From: Hydrogenophaga taeniospiralis CCUG 15921
GTDB taxonomy: Bacteria > Pseudomonadota > Gammaproteobacteria > Burkholderiales > Burkholderiaceae_C
Length of the DNA: 64,000 nt
Assembly: GCF_001592305.1 (NCBI RefSeq)
Contig: NZ_BCWR01000018.1
Span: 124,001 to 188,000 of the forward strand
Reading direction: 5' to 3'
The translations under genes and the position numbers were made by a program. Position 1 is the first letter of the stretch. Each line of letters begins with the position of its first letter. Below, in pieces: positions 25,901 to 34,087 of the stretch. The notes under the pieces are model-generated. The model did no database searches. It was not told the DNA's origin and saw only the letters and a program-made list of their open reading frames with translations.

Positions 25901-26839
25901 ATGGCCATCAACTTCGATCTCAACGACCTGCTGGCCTTTCGGGCCGTGGCGGAGCTGGGCAGTTTTCGCAAGGCGGCGGAGTCGGTCCACATCTCGCAGC
26001 CGGCGTTCAGCCGGCGCATCGACAAGCTGGAAAGCGCGTTGGGTACGCGCTTGCTGGAACGCACCACACGACGCGTCAGCCTGACCGCGGTAGGCCGGGA
26101 CTTCGATCGCCAGTTGCGGCATATCCTGGACGCGCTGGACACCACGCTGCTGGGCATTCGCGGCGTGGCGGCCACCCGAATGGGCGAGGTCACGATCGCG
26201 TCGGTGCCCTCGGCCGTCAACTACTTCCTGTCGCGCGTGATTGCGGTCTACCACGAACGCTATCCCAAGATACGGGTGAAGATCATCGATGGCAGCGCGA
26301 ACGACGTGCTGCTGGCCGTGGCGCGTGGCGAGGTGGACTTCGGCCTGAACTTCATCGGCTCACAGGAAGCCGACGTGGAGTTCGAGCCTTTGCTGGAGGA
26401 GCAGTTCGTTGCGGCCTGCCGGCGCGATCACCCCCTGGCGAAAAAGAAGCAGGTGCGCTGGACCGAACTGGCGCAATACGACTACATCTCGGCTGGCAAG
26501 ACCTCGGGCAACCGGCTGCTGATCGACCAGGCGCTGGCCGGCCTGCCGGGTCAACCCCAGAGCATGTACGAGACCCAGCATGGAACGACCATGATCGGCC
26601 TGGTCGAAGCGGGCCTGGGCGTGGCGGTGGTGCCCTCCATGGCGATGCCCGGGTCCGACCACCCGCTGCTGATGAGCGTGCCCTTGATTGACCCGGTGAT
26701 CAAACGCAAGATGGGTCTGATCAGGCGTCGTTCGACGGTGCTCTCACCTGCGGCGCAACAGTTTTATGCGCTCTGCGCGGAGCTGCAAGTCGAGACAAAA
26801 GCTCCGCCCGCCACCACCCGCCGCAGACCGGCGGGCTGA
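25901..26839 (+). CDS. LysR-family transcriptional regulator
   Basis: A 312-residue regulator. The winged HTH spans about 1-62 (DLNDLLAFRAVAELGSFRKAAE, ISQPAFSRRIDKLE) and a periplasmic-binding-like effector domain spans about 90-295. It is divergent from the seven-gene carboxylate operon and very likely controls it in response to a pathway acid or CoA-derived intermediate. I chose the ATG at 25901 (MAINFDLNDL), which starts the family match; the reading from 25862 adds 13 residues inside the proposed operator. The C-terminal 15 residues are Pro/Arg-rich and variable. Confidence 0.92.
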   Translation: MAINFDLNDLLAFRAVAELGSFRKAAESVHISQPAFSRRIDKLESALGTRLLERTTRRVSLTAVGRDFDRQLRHILDALDTTLLGIRGVAATRMGEVTIASVPSAVNYFLSRVIAVYHERYPKIRVKIIDGSANDVLLAVARGEVDFGLNFIGSQEADVEFEPLLEEQFVAACRRDHPLAKKKQVRWTELAQYDYISAGKTSGNRLLIDQALAGLPGQPQSMYETQHGTTMIGLVEAGLGVAVVPSMAMPGSDHPLLMSVPLIDPVIKRKMGLIRRRSTVLSPAAQQFYALCAELQVETKAPPATTRRRPAG

Positions 26840-26853
26840 TCAACCGCCGCCGG

Positions 26854-27651
26854 TCAGTACGTCCCCGGATACGCCCCGCCATCGGCCAGCACGTTCTGGC
26901 CCGTCATGTAGGCCGCCTGCTGGCTGCAGAGGAAGGCGCAGATGGCGCCGAACTCCTGCGGGTGGCCGTAGCGGCCGGCGGGGATCTGCGCCTGCTGCTG
27001 GCGGCGCAGTTCTTCCACGGGCTGGCCGGTTTTTTCCGACGCGCCTTTGAGCGTGGCGGCGATGCGGTCGGTGTCGAACTTGCCGGGCAGCAGGTTGTTG
27101 ATGGTCACGCCCTGCGCCGCGATGCCGCTGCGCGCCACGCCGGCCACGAAACCGGTGAGACCGCTGCGCGCACCGTTGCTCAGGCCCAGGATGTCGATCG
27201 GCGCTTTCACCGCGCTGCTGGTGATGTTGACGATGCGGCCGAAGCCGCGCTGCGCCATGCCGTCCACCGTGGCCTTGATGAGTTCGATGGGCGTGAGCAT
27301 GTTGGCGTCCACCGCCTTCAGCCACTCGTCGCGCCCCCATTGGCGGAAGTCGCCGGGCGGCGGGCCGCCGGCGTTGGTGACCACGATGTCGAACGCCGTG
27401 CCGGGCCCGCTGGCCGCCGCGAAAGCGGCAGTGCGGCCTTCGGGCGTGGTGATGTCTGCCGCCACGGCGATCACCTGCACATCCGGCGCAGCGGCGCGGA
27501 TGCCCGCGGCCGAGGCCTCGAGCGCTTCACGCCCGCGCGCCACCATCACCACATTCACGCCCTCGCCCGCCAGCGCCCGCGCGCAGCCCAGGCCCAGGCC
27601 CTTGCTCGCGCCGCAGACCAGTGCCCATCTGCCTTTGATGCCGAAATCCAT
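26854..27651 (-). CDS. SDR-family oxidoreductase lacking the usual YxxxK
   Basis: A 265-residue Rossmann-fold protein of the short-chain dehydrogenase/reductase superfamily. The nucleotide-binding GASKGLGLG (about 14-22) and the TNAGG segment (near 91) are present, as is the serine-containing NITSSA (near 142). Where classical SDRs have Tyr-x-x-x-Lys, this protein reads GLSNGARSG, so neither catalytic residue is in place. The C-terminal GGAYPGTY closes the fold. A group of Burkholderiales SDRs has this pattern. It is 24 bases downstream of the DMT permease gene. Reaction unknown. Confidence 0.85.
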   Translation of the reverse strand: MDFGIKGRWALVCGASKGLGLGCARALAGEGVNVVMVARGREALEASAAGIRAAAPDVQVIAVAADITTPEGRTAAFAAASGPGTAFDIVVTNAGGPPPGDFRQWGRDEWLKAVDANMLTPIELIKATVDGMAQRGFGRIVNITSSAVKAPIDILGLSNGARSGLTGFVAGVARSGIAAQGVTINNLLPGKFDTDRIAATLKGASEKTGQPVEELRRQQQAQIPAGRYGHPQEFGAICAFLCSQQAAYMTGQNVLADGGAYPGTY

Positions 27652-27675
27652 GTCCGTGTCTCCTTGTCGAAAAAA

Positions 27676-28596
27676 TCACTGGCCCACGGTGGGCTTGCCA
27701 AAGCGCGTCACCAGGAACACGCCCGAGAGCACCAGCACCGTGCCCGCCACGATCCAGCCGTTGAACGGTTCGTCCAGGATCAGCACGCCCATGGCGATGG
27801 TGGACATGGGGCCGATCATGCCGGTCTGCGCCGCCAGACCCGCGCCAATGCGTTCGATCGCCATCATCACCATCAGCACCGGCGCAAACGTGCACAGGGT
27901 GGCGTTGAGCAGCGAGAGCCAGATCACCTCGGGCGCCACGTCGGCCGCGCTCATAGGACGCAAGATCACGAACTGCAGCAGGCACAGGCCGCAGGCGACG
28001 CTGGTGGCCAGACCCACCAGGCGCAACGAACCCAGGCGCTTGACCAGCTCGCCGCTGTAGACGAGGTAGATCGCGTAGCTGATGGCACTGCCGAACACCA
28101 GCAGCGCGCCCAGCACCGCGTTCGGCCCCTGGAAGCCGGCCTCGTGACCGAACACCAGCAACACGCCCGCGTAGCTCACGGCCATGGCCAGCGCCTGCAG
28201 GCCGCTGATGCGCCGCTGGTAGACGAGCCAGCCGAGCACCAGCACCAGTGTGGGGTTGAGGTACAGGATCAGCCGCTCCAGGCTGGCGCTGACGTATTGC
28301 AGCCCCCAGAAATCGAGAAAGCTCGCGAGGTAGTAACCGGTGAACCCCAGGCCGACAATGCCGAGCCAGTCTTTGCCGGTGAGGGCGGCCTTGCCGCGGC
28401 TGGCCCACCAGGCCAGCGCCAGGAACAGCGGCAACGCGAACAGCATGCGGTACATGATCAGCGTGACCGCGTCCACGCCGTGGCGGTAGGCCAGTTTGAC
28501 GATGATGGCTTTGCCACTGAAGGCAATGGAGCCGGCGCTGGCGAGCAGCAGGCCGGTGGCGAGGTGGGGGTGGGGTCGGGCTATGGCAACGGACAT
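27676..28596 (-). CDS. DMT-superfamily (EamA) transporter
   Basis: A 306-residue inner-membrane protein with ten predicted helices in two EamA repeats (about 12-145 and 155-300). Features include GSIAFSGKAIIVKLAYRHG in helix one and the ERLILYLNPTLVLVLGWLVYQR segment near 108-130. It is a likely exporter of an amino acid or metabolite. The gene is followed after 24 bases by the atypical SDR, and the two are probably co-transcribed. It is not closely similar to the EamA protein at 16454. Confidence 0.88.
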   Translation of the reverse strand: MSVAIARPHPHLATGLLLASAGSIAFSGKAIIVKLAYRHGVDAVTLIMYRMLFALPLFLALAWWASRGKAALTGKDWLGIVGLGFTGYYLASFLDFWGLQYVSASLERLILYLNPTLVLVLGWLVYQRRISGLQALAMAVSYAGVLLVFGHEAGFQGPNAVLGALLVFGSAISYAIYLVYSGELVKRLGSLRLVGLATSVACGLCLLQFVILRPMSAADVAPEVIWLSLLNATLCTFAPVLMVMMAIERIGAGLAAQTGMIGPMSTIAMGVLILDEPFNGWIVAGTVLVLSGVFLVTRFGKPTVGQ

Positions 28597-28669
28597 CCAT
28601 CCGATTATCGGCAGACCGCCCGCGCCGGGTGGTGGCCCGCGGCCATGTCCCCAGGCACCCAGTGAACGC

Positions 28670-29398
28670 TCAGGCTTTTGGGTTGGCCAGCCGCTGCGCG
28701 TCCAGCACGCGGTAGACGCGGCCCTGTTTGTCCAGCGACTCCACCAGCCCCTCGCGCATGAACGCGTTGAGCGTGCGGCTCACGGTCTCCAGTTTCAGGT
28801 CGAGCATGGCCCCCATGTCTTCGCGCGAGAACAGGGTGGCCAGGGCGGCGTCGTGGTCGGAGCGCATCTTCAGGATCAGGCCGGCGACACGCTGGCGCGC
28901 ATTGCCGAAGTTGAGCTCGGCCAGCCAGTCGTCGGCTTCCTTCAGGCTGCGGTGCCATTTCTCCAGCAGGCGCTGGTGCAGCCGCGGCGTTTCGCGGTTC
29001 AGGCGCTGGATCACCTGCAGCGGCAGGCGGCAGACCTTGATGCTGGTCAGAGCGATGGCGTCGGAGTCGTAGGTCGGCCCCATGAGCGCTTCCAGCCCCA
29101 CCACGTCCCCCGCGCGCAATACGCGCACGATGCGCTGGCGGCCGTCCACCGTGTTGCGCACCAGCTTGATGAGGCCGGCGCGCAGGGTGTAGAGCGAGGT
29201 GGCCGTTTCGCCCATGCGCACCAGCGGCTGGCCCGCGTTGAACTCCAGATCGTCGATGGGCGCGTGGATGAGCTTGAAGTCGTCCTCATGCAGATCGGCG
29301 AACAGCACCATGTCGCGGATGCCACAGAGGCGGCAGTCGGCCGTGCCGCGCCAGGCCGATTCGGTTTTGATGGGGATCATGGGGACAGGGAGGGCCAT
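28670..29398 (-). CDS. Crp/Fnr-family transcriptional regulator with FNR-like cysteines
   Basis: A 242-residue regulator. It has a cyclic-nucleotide-binding-like beta-roll (about 35-145) and a C-terminal winged helix (about 165-230) with the recognition helix in LDLKLETVSRTLNAFMREG. Cys22, Cys25 and Cys123 sit where FNR has Cys20, Cys23 and Cys122; the FNR Cys29 counterpart is absent. An Fe-S or redox sensor is therefore possible. A well-spaced promoter lies just upstream. It is separate from the GspE gene behind it. Confidence 0.88.
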   Translation of the reverse strand: MALPVPMIPIKTESAWRGTADCRLCGIRDMVLFADLHEDDFKLIHAPIDDLEFNAGQPLVRMGETATSLYTLRAGLIKLVRNTVDGRQRIVRVLRAGDVVGLEALMGPTYDSDAIALTSIKVCRLPLQVIQRLNRETPRLHQRLLEKWHRSLKEADDWLAELNFGNARQRVAGLILKMRSDHDAALATLFSREDMGAMLDLKLETVSRTLNAFMREGLVESLDKQGRVYRVLDAQRLANPKA

Positions 29399-29415
29399 AT
29401 CTGTAACAGACCCGC

Positions 29416-29445
29416 AATATAAGCCTTTGCTGAAAAATCACGCAA
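29416..29445 (-). promoter_or_regulatory. Candidate sigma-70 promoter of the Crp/Fnr gene
   Basis: Read leftward: -35 TTGCGT (complement of 29440-29445), an 18-base spacer, -10 TATATT (complement of 29416-29421). Initiation would fall around 29409, giving a leader of about ten bases before the ATG at 29398, close to leaderless; no Shine-Dalgarno is visible. Confidence 0.5.
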
Positions 29446-29479
29446 CCGGGGCGCGGCGGGCCCGCGCCGTGACTCCGGG

Positions 29480-31303
29480 TCAGTGCAAGGGTGGCGTGCA
29501 GGCCAGCACTTCGTCAAGCGTGGTCAGCCCTTCGGCCACGCGCACCGTGCCCGCCAGCCGCAGCGGGCGCATGCCATCGGCCACCGCCTGTTTCTGCAGC
29601 ACCTCCATGCGCGGCTCGTGGCTGACCTTGTCCTTGAACGCCTCGGTCACCACCAGCAGCTCGTACAGGCCGGTGCGCCCGCGGTAGCCGGTCATGCGGC
29701 AATCCACGCAGCCCACCGGCTGGTAGGGCCGGTACTTGCCGCTGACCTGCCAGGGCTTGACGATCTCTTCCATGGCCTCGCGCGAGGCCTTGGCCGTGGC
29801 CTCGTCCTCGCGCGTGCGGCAGGCCGGGCACAGGGTGCGCACCAGGCGCTGCGCCAGCACGCCGAGCACGGTGGCGTTGATCAGGTAGGGCGGGATGCCC
29901 AGCTCCATCAGCCGCATGATGGCCGAGGGCGCGTCGTTGGTGTGCAGCGTGGTGAACACCAGGTGGCCGGTGAGCGCGGCCTGCACCGCCATCTCGGCCG
30001 TCGGCAGGTCGCGCACCTCGCCCACCATGATGATGTCCGGGTCCTGCCGCATCAGGGCGCGCAGGCCCTGGGCAAAGTCCAGGTCCAGGTGGGGCTGCAC
30101 CTGCACCTGGTTGAAGGCGGGTTCGATCATTTCGATCGGGTCCTCCACCGTGCTCACGTTGACCTCTTCGGTCGCCAGGCGCTTGAGCGTGGCGTAGAGC
30201 GTGGTGGTCTTGCCCGAGCCGGTGGGGCCGGTCACGAGGATGATGCCGTGCGGCCGGTGCGTGAGCGACTCCCAGCGCTGCGCGTCGTGCGCGGCGAAGC
30301 CCAGCGCGCTCAGGTCTTTCACCGTGGCCTCGGGGTCGAAGATGCGCATCACCATTTTTTCGCCGAACGCGGTGGGCAAGGTGGACAGGCGCATCTCCAC
30401 CTCGTCGCCGCGCACCGCGCCGACACCGGGGCGCAGCGTCTTGATGCGGCCGTCCTGCGGCCGGCGCTTTTCCACCACGTCCATGCGCCCGAGCAGCTTG
30501 ATGCGCGCGGTCATGGCGTTCATCACGCCCATGGGCATCTGGTACACCGGGTGCAGCACGCCGTCGATGCGGAAGCGGATCACGCCCTGCTCGCGCCGTG
30601 GCTCCAGGTGGATGTCGCTGGCGCGCTGGTCGAACGCGTACTGCCAGAGCCAGTCCACCACCTGCACCACATGCTGGTCGTTGGCGTCGAGCTGCTTGTT
30701 GGCCTTGCCCAGCTCCACCAGTTGTTCAAAACTGCCAAAGCCGGCCTGGCCGCCGAGCTTGTTGGCCGCCCGCACCGACTTGGCCAGTGCGAAGAACTCG
30801 GCGGTGTAGCGCGCCACATCCATCGGGCTGGCCAGCACTAGGCGCACGCTCTTGCGCGTCTGGCGCTCCACCTCGGGCACCCAGTCGCGGATGAACGGCT
30901 CGGCCGTGGCCACCACCACCTCGGCCAGGCCCACCTGCACCGGCAACACCTTGTGGCGCTCGGCGTAGGCCGCGCTCATCACGTCGGCCACCTTGCCCAC
31001 GTCCACCTTGAGCGGGTCGATGCGGAAGTAGCTCAGACCGCTGCGCGTGGCCAGCCACTGGGTCAGCATCTCCACATCCAGCACGTGGCCATCGGACTGG
31101 CGCACCATGCCTACCACCGCCAGGCGCTGCAGCGGGTGCTGCGCGCTGTGGGCCGAGGCGCAGCGCGCCACGGTGCGCGCGGCCTCGTCGGCGGAGATCA
31201 CGCCGTCGTCGCGCAGCCAGCCCACCAGCATGCGCCAGTCGAGCGGGGCCTCCGGGATGGCCAGCGAAGACGTGGAATGCGGGGTATGGGTGGATGTTTT
31301 CAT
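29480..31303 (-). CDS. GspE/PulE-type secretion or pilus ATPase (orphan)
   Basis: A 607-residue hexameric traffic ATPase. The N-terminal GspE-N domain spans about 60-170 (LDVEMLTQWLATRSGLSYFRIDPL). The ATPase core has Walker A GPTGSGKTT (near 358), the Asp box, Walker B (DIIMVGEVRD near 420) and the His box TGHLVFTTLHTND. A zinc-binding tetracysteine motif (CPAC ... CVDC) is near 500-530. It energises type II secretion or type IV pilus assembly, but no other gsp or pil gene is in the window, so it must work with distant partners. A spermidine-synthase-like gene lies upstream. Confidence 0.93.
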   Translation of the reverse strand: MKTSTHTPHSTSSLAIPEAPLDWRMLVGWLRDDGVISADEAARTVARCASAHSAQHPLQRLAVVGMVRQSDGHVLDVEMLTQWLATRSGLSYFRIDPLKVDVGKVADVMSAAYAERHKVLPVQVGLAEVVVATAEPFIRDWVPEVERQTRKSVRLVLASPMDVARYTAEFFALAKSVRAANKLGGQAGFGSFEQLVELGKANKQLDANDQHVVQVVDWLWQYAFDQRASDIHLEPRREQGVIRFRIDGVLHPVYQMPMGVMNAMTARIKLLGRMDVVEKRRPQDGRIKTLRPGVGAVRGDEVEMRLSTLPTAFGEKMVMRIFDPEATVKDLSALGFAAHDAQRWESLTHRPHGIILVTGPTGSGKTTTLYATLKRLATEEVNVSTVEDPIEMIEPAFNQVQVQPHLDLDFAQGLRALMRQDPDIIMVGEVRDLPTAEMAVQAALTGHLVFTTLHTNDAPSAIMRLMELGIPPYLINATVLGVLAQRLVRTLCPACRTREDEATAKASREAMEEIVKPWQVSGKYRPYQPVGCVDCRMTGYRGRTGLYELLVVTEAFKDKVSHEPRMEVLQKQAVADGMRPLRLAGTVRVAEGLTTLDEVLACTPPLH

Positions 31304-31359
31304 GCGAGGTTCGGGTCGGGTGGGCGCGGTTCGGGCATGGGCGAAAGACGCTCAGCCGC

Positions 31360-32142
31360 TCAGTCCACTGGTTTGAAAATGCGCAACCACTTCACGGCGG
31401 GCAGCCCCCAGCGCGACTGGATCTCTTCCGCGCGCGCCAGCAGCTGCATGCGGGTGGGCCGCTGTGCCGTGCGCTGCGCCAGCACGATGGTATTGCCCTC
31501 GCGCGTGGGCTTGAAGGCCCAGACCGCGTCCGCGCCGAACGCGGCACTGATGCTTTGCAGCGAGCGCTCGTAGCTGGCGTCGCGGCCAAACAGGTTGACC
31601 GTCATCACGCCCTCGTCGGTCAGCACCGAGCGGCAGTCGGCGTAGAAGTCGGGGCTGTCGAGCACCGGGGCGGCGGCCTCGTGGTCGTACAGGTCGACCT
31701 GCAGCGCGTCGATGTTCCCGGTGTAGGCGGGGTTGCGGATCTCCTGCCCCGCATCGGCCAGCACCACGCGCAGGCGCGGCCCGTCGTCCGGCAGCTTGAA
31801 CCAGCCCCGGCAGGCGGCGAGCACCTGGGGATTGATCTCGATGGCGGTGGTGTGCATGCGCAGCGCCTTGAAATGAAACTTGGTGAGCGCCGCCGAGCCC
31901 AGACCGAGCTGCAGGGCGCGGCGCTTGCTCACCGTATCGGGCTCCACGAAGAGCAGCCAGGCCATCATGCGCTGAACGTAGTCGAGCTCGATGTCGAACG
32001 GCGCGTCGATGATCATGGAGCCCTGGATCCACTCGGTGCCGAGGTGCAGGAAGCGCACCTCGCCGTCTTCCGAGAGGGTGACCTCGGGCAGGGTCTGGGG
32101 GCCGATGCGGCGGCGGGCCGTGGCGTTGGCGCCGGCCCTCAT
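31360..32142 (-). CDS. Spermidine synthase-like (polyamine aminopropyltransferase fold) protein
   Basis: A 260-residue Rossmann-type methyltransferase-fold protein of the spermidine-synthase family. It shows LQLGLGSAALTKFHFK (the SAM/dcSAM glycine loop, near 77-92), AIEINPQVLAACRGWF (near 98-113) and DALQVDLYDHEAAAPVL (near 143-159), the last in place of the catalytic DxxD loop. Proteins of this type are widespread in Burkholderiales, and many are probably not true aminopropyltransferases. Start choice between nearby ATGs is uncertain. Confidence 0.8.
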   Translation of the reverse strand: MRAGANATARRRIGPQTLPEVTLSEDGEVRFLHLGTEWIQGSMIIDAPFDIELDYVQRMMAWLLFVEPDTVSKRRALQLGLGSAALTKFHFKALRMHTTAIEINPQVLAACRGWFKLPDDGPRLRVVLADAGQEIRNPAYTGNIDALQVDLYDHEAAAPVLDSPDFYADCRSVLTDEGVMTVNLFGRDASYERSLQSISAAFGADAVWAFKPTREGNTIVLAQRTAQRPTRMQLLARAEEIQSRWGLPAVKWLRIFKPVD

Positions 32143-32664
32143 GCGGGGGCTCCGTTACGGTCGCCATTCAACAGGCGGGGGAACCCTGCCCCAGGGTGGT
32201 GGGCGGGCGACTCCCCTGAATTCGTCATTGCGCGGGCCGGCAACCAATACTGCATCTTTGTCACTTCTGGAACTGCAAAGCGATCATTATGAACACGGAA
32301 GCCGGGGGTGGCCCCGGGTAGAGACACCTCAAGCCGTTTGGTGTTCGCGCCGGGAGGCTTTTCTTCCGGGCCCGTGTTCCTGGCTTGCATGGTGCGAGGA
32401 CGAAGACGCCGCGCGGCCAACTCCGCGAATGTCCCCCGGGCCGTTCCGGCCCTCCTCCTTTACTTCGCTGCGTCAGCCACCCGGCGTCATCGTCCAAACC
32501 ACACGGTACAGCCCGGCGCAGGATCGCCCACACCTTTCCAGCTTGCTGTGGCGGTGCGTTCTGCATAGCGAAGTAAAGGAGGAGGCCCGGCGAAGCCGGG
32601 CCGGGGGACATGAGCGGCGCAGAGCGCACCGGCGCAGCAAGCCCGCGAGGTCCACCCCCGGGAC
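32143..32664. other. 522-base gap without a gene
   Basis: The gap between the spermidine-synthase-like gene and the deoxyinosine glycosylase gene holds repeat copy B (32424-32616). I see no supported coding frame or RNA in the rest (32143-32423), only GC-rich sequence that includes the likely leader of the leftward gene starting at 32142. Confidence 0.5.
32424..32616. repeat. Paired-palindrome intergenic element, copy B
   Basis: The left arm (32424-32472) reads GAATGTCCCCCGGGCC, then GGCCCTCCTCCTTTACTTCG. The right arm (32562-32616) reads AGCGAAGTAAAGGAGGAGGC, then GGGCCGGGGGACATGAGC, its near-perfect reverse complement. Each arm also contains its own small GGCC/GGCC hairpin. The 89 bases between the arms are unlike those of the other copies. 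Confidence 0.9.
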
Positions 32665-33159
32665 CTACGCTACCCCATGCCGCCGCAAAACCTCTCCCCA
32701 CGAAGACAACTTGCGATCAAACGACCAGCTCGCGTTCGCCGGGCTGGTGGACGGCAACTTGTACACCGGCAGCCCAAACGCCGACGTGTGTTTAGCGTGC
32801 CGGTAACTCTCACCACCGTTGTGTGCCACCGCCTCCAGCAACGGGCACTGCCGCTGCACCGCAGCGAAGTCATTGAGTTCGGCGGCGCGGATATCGGCGT
32901 CCAGACTGCCCTCGCGCTCGCAGGCCTGGTACACGTCCCACAGGCCCAGGCCATGCGCGCGCAGCGCCGCCACGCGTTCCGGGTAGGGCATCTCGGTCAG
33001 CGGTTGCTGCCACAGGGCGCCCAGGATCTTCCAGAAGTGGTTTTGCGGGTGCCCGTAGTACTGCTGCGCGCGCAGCGAGGCCACGCCCGGGAAACTGCCC
33101 AGCACCAGCAAACGGGTGTCCGCATCGAGCACCGGCGCCAGCCCCAGCAGACGGCTCAC
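32665..33159 (-). CDS. DNA-deoxyinosine (hypoxanthine) glycosylase
   Basis: A 164-residue member of the uracil-DNA-glycosylase superfamily, HDG branch, which excises hypoxanthine from deaminated adenine in DNA. Diagnostic segments are VLGSFPGVASLRAQQYYGHPQNHFWKILG (near 20-48, given for recognition in two parts: VLGSFPGVASL and YYGHPQNHFWKILG), LWDVYQACEREGSLD (near 79) and LPSTSPANAS (near 142). The start is a GTG at 33159 whose GTGA overlaps the tatD stop, so it is translated by coupling to tatD. Both products act on nucleic acids, which suggests a small repair operon. Confidence 0.87.
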   Translation of the reverse strand: MSRLLGLAPVLDADTRLLVLGSFPGVASLRAQQYYGHPQNHFWKILGALWQQPLTEMPYPERVAALRAHGLGLWDVYQACEREGSLDADIRAAELNDFAAVQRQCPLLEAVAHNGGESYRHAKHTSAFGLPVYKLPSTSPANASWSFDRKLSSWGEVLRRHGVA

Positions 33160-34007
33160 GCGGCGGCTCCGCCCGGCAGGCCCACGAGCCGGGGCAGCGC
33201 GGCCAGGGCATTGGCCGTGCTCGCCCGGGCCAGCTCGTCCAGCGGCATACCGCGCAACCGCGCCAGCTCGGCAGCAATGCGCGGCAGCTCGGCGGGCGTG
33301 TTCACGCCTTGCGCCCGGCCCGCGGCGCGCTCGGCGGCGGTGGCGTACAGCCACTGCGGCGGGATGTCGGGCGCGTCGGTCTCCAGCACCAGGGCCGACA
33401 GCGGCAGTTCGGCCGCGAGCCGGCGCAGGCGCTGGGCCGGCTCAAAGGTCAAAGCCCCCCCGAAGCCGAGCTTGAACCCCAACTCGATGAAGGCCTGAGC
33501 CTGCTGGGGGCTGCCGTTGAAGGCATGCGCGATACCGCCGCCGGTGGGCCGCTCGCGCAGCTGCTTGAGCAGGGCGTCGGCGCTGCGGCGCACGTGCAGG
33601 ATCACCGGCAGCCGGTGTTTGCGGGCCAGCAGGAGCTGCTCGCGGTAGAAGCCCAGCTGGCGCTCGCGCATGGCCGGCTCGCACAGCGCGGGCACGAAAA
33701 AGTCCAGCCCGATCTCGCCCACGGCCACCAGGCGCGGGTCGTCGCGGTGCTGCTCCAGCATGTCGTCGAGCGCCTGCAGATCCTCGTCGCGCGCCTGCGG
33801 CACGTACAGCGGGTGGATGCCCAGCGCGTAGGCGTCGCCCAGCCGGTGGGCGAGCTCGCGCACGGTGTTGAAGTTGGAGCGCTCCACCGCCGGGATCACG
33901 CACCGCCGCACACCCAGCCGGGCGGCGCGTTCGCGCATGGCCTGCACGAGGGCCGGGGTGTCGCCCAGCGAGGGGGCGTCAAGGTGGCAGTGTGTATCGA
34001 TCCACAT
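33156..34007 (-). CDS. tatD: TatD-family DNase
   Basis: A 283-residue TIM-barrel metallo-hydrolase of the TatD family (3'-5' exonuclease-type deoxyribonuclease). The N-terminal metal ligands lie in IDTHCHLD (about 3-10), with further ligands in GEIGLDF (near 99), HVRR (near 133) and ETDAPDIPPQW (near 210-220). The ATG at 34007 begins the family match; the longer frame to 34070 would run into the divergent META-domain gene's promoter. Overlaps the glycosylase gene by 4 bases. Confidence 0.92.
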   Translation of the reverse strand: MWIDTHCHLDAPSLGDTPALVQAMRERAARLGVRRCVIPAVERSNFNTVRELAHRLGDAYALGIHPLYVPQARDEDLQALDDMLEQHRDDPRLVAVGEIGLDFFVPALCEPAMRERQLGFYREQLLLARKHRLPVILHVRRSADALLKQLRERPTGGGIAHAFNGSPQQAQAFIELGFKLGFGGALTFEPAQRLRRLAAELPLSALVLETDAPDIPPQWLYATAAERAAGRAQGVNTPAELPRIAAELARLRGMPLDELARASTANALAALPRLVGLPGGAAA

Positions 34008-34087
34008 GGCGGTATAAAAGGGCCATTGTGACGGCAAGCCCGACGCACCACCCTCCATCCTGTGCAACACCCCGAAAGGACTTCTCC

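Noticed and set aside
26962..28665. A 567-codon plus-strand frame opposite the SDR and DMT genes
   Set aside because: Low-complexity His/Gln/Arg-rich translation with no motif; the opposite strand has two well-matched families.
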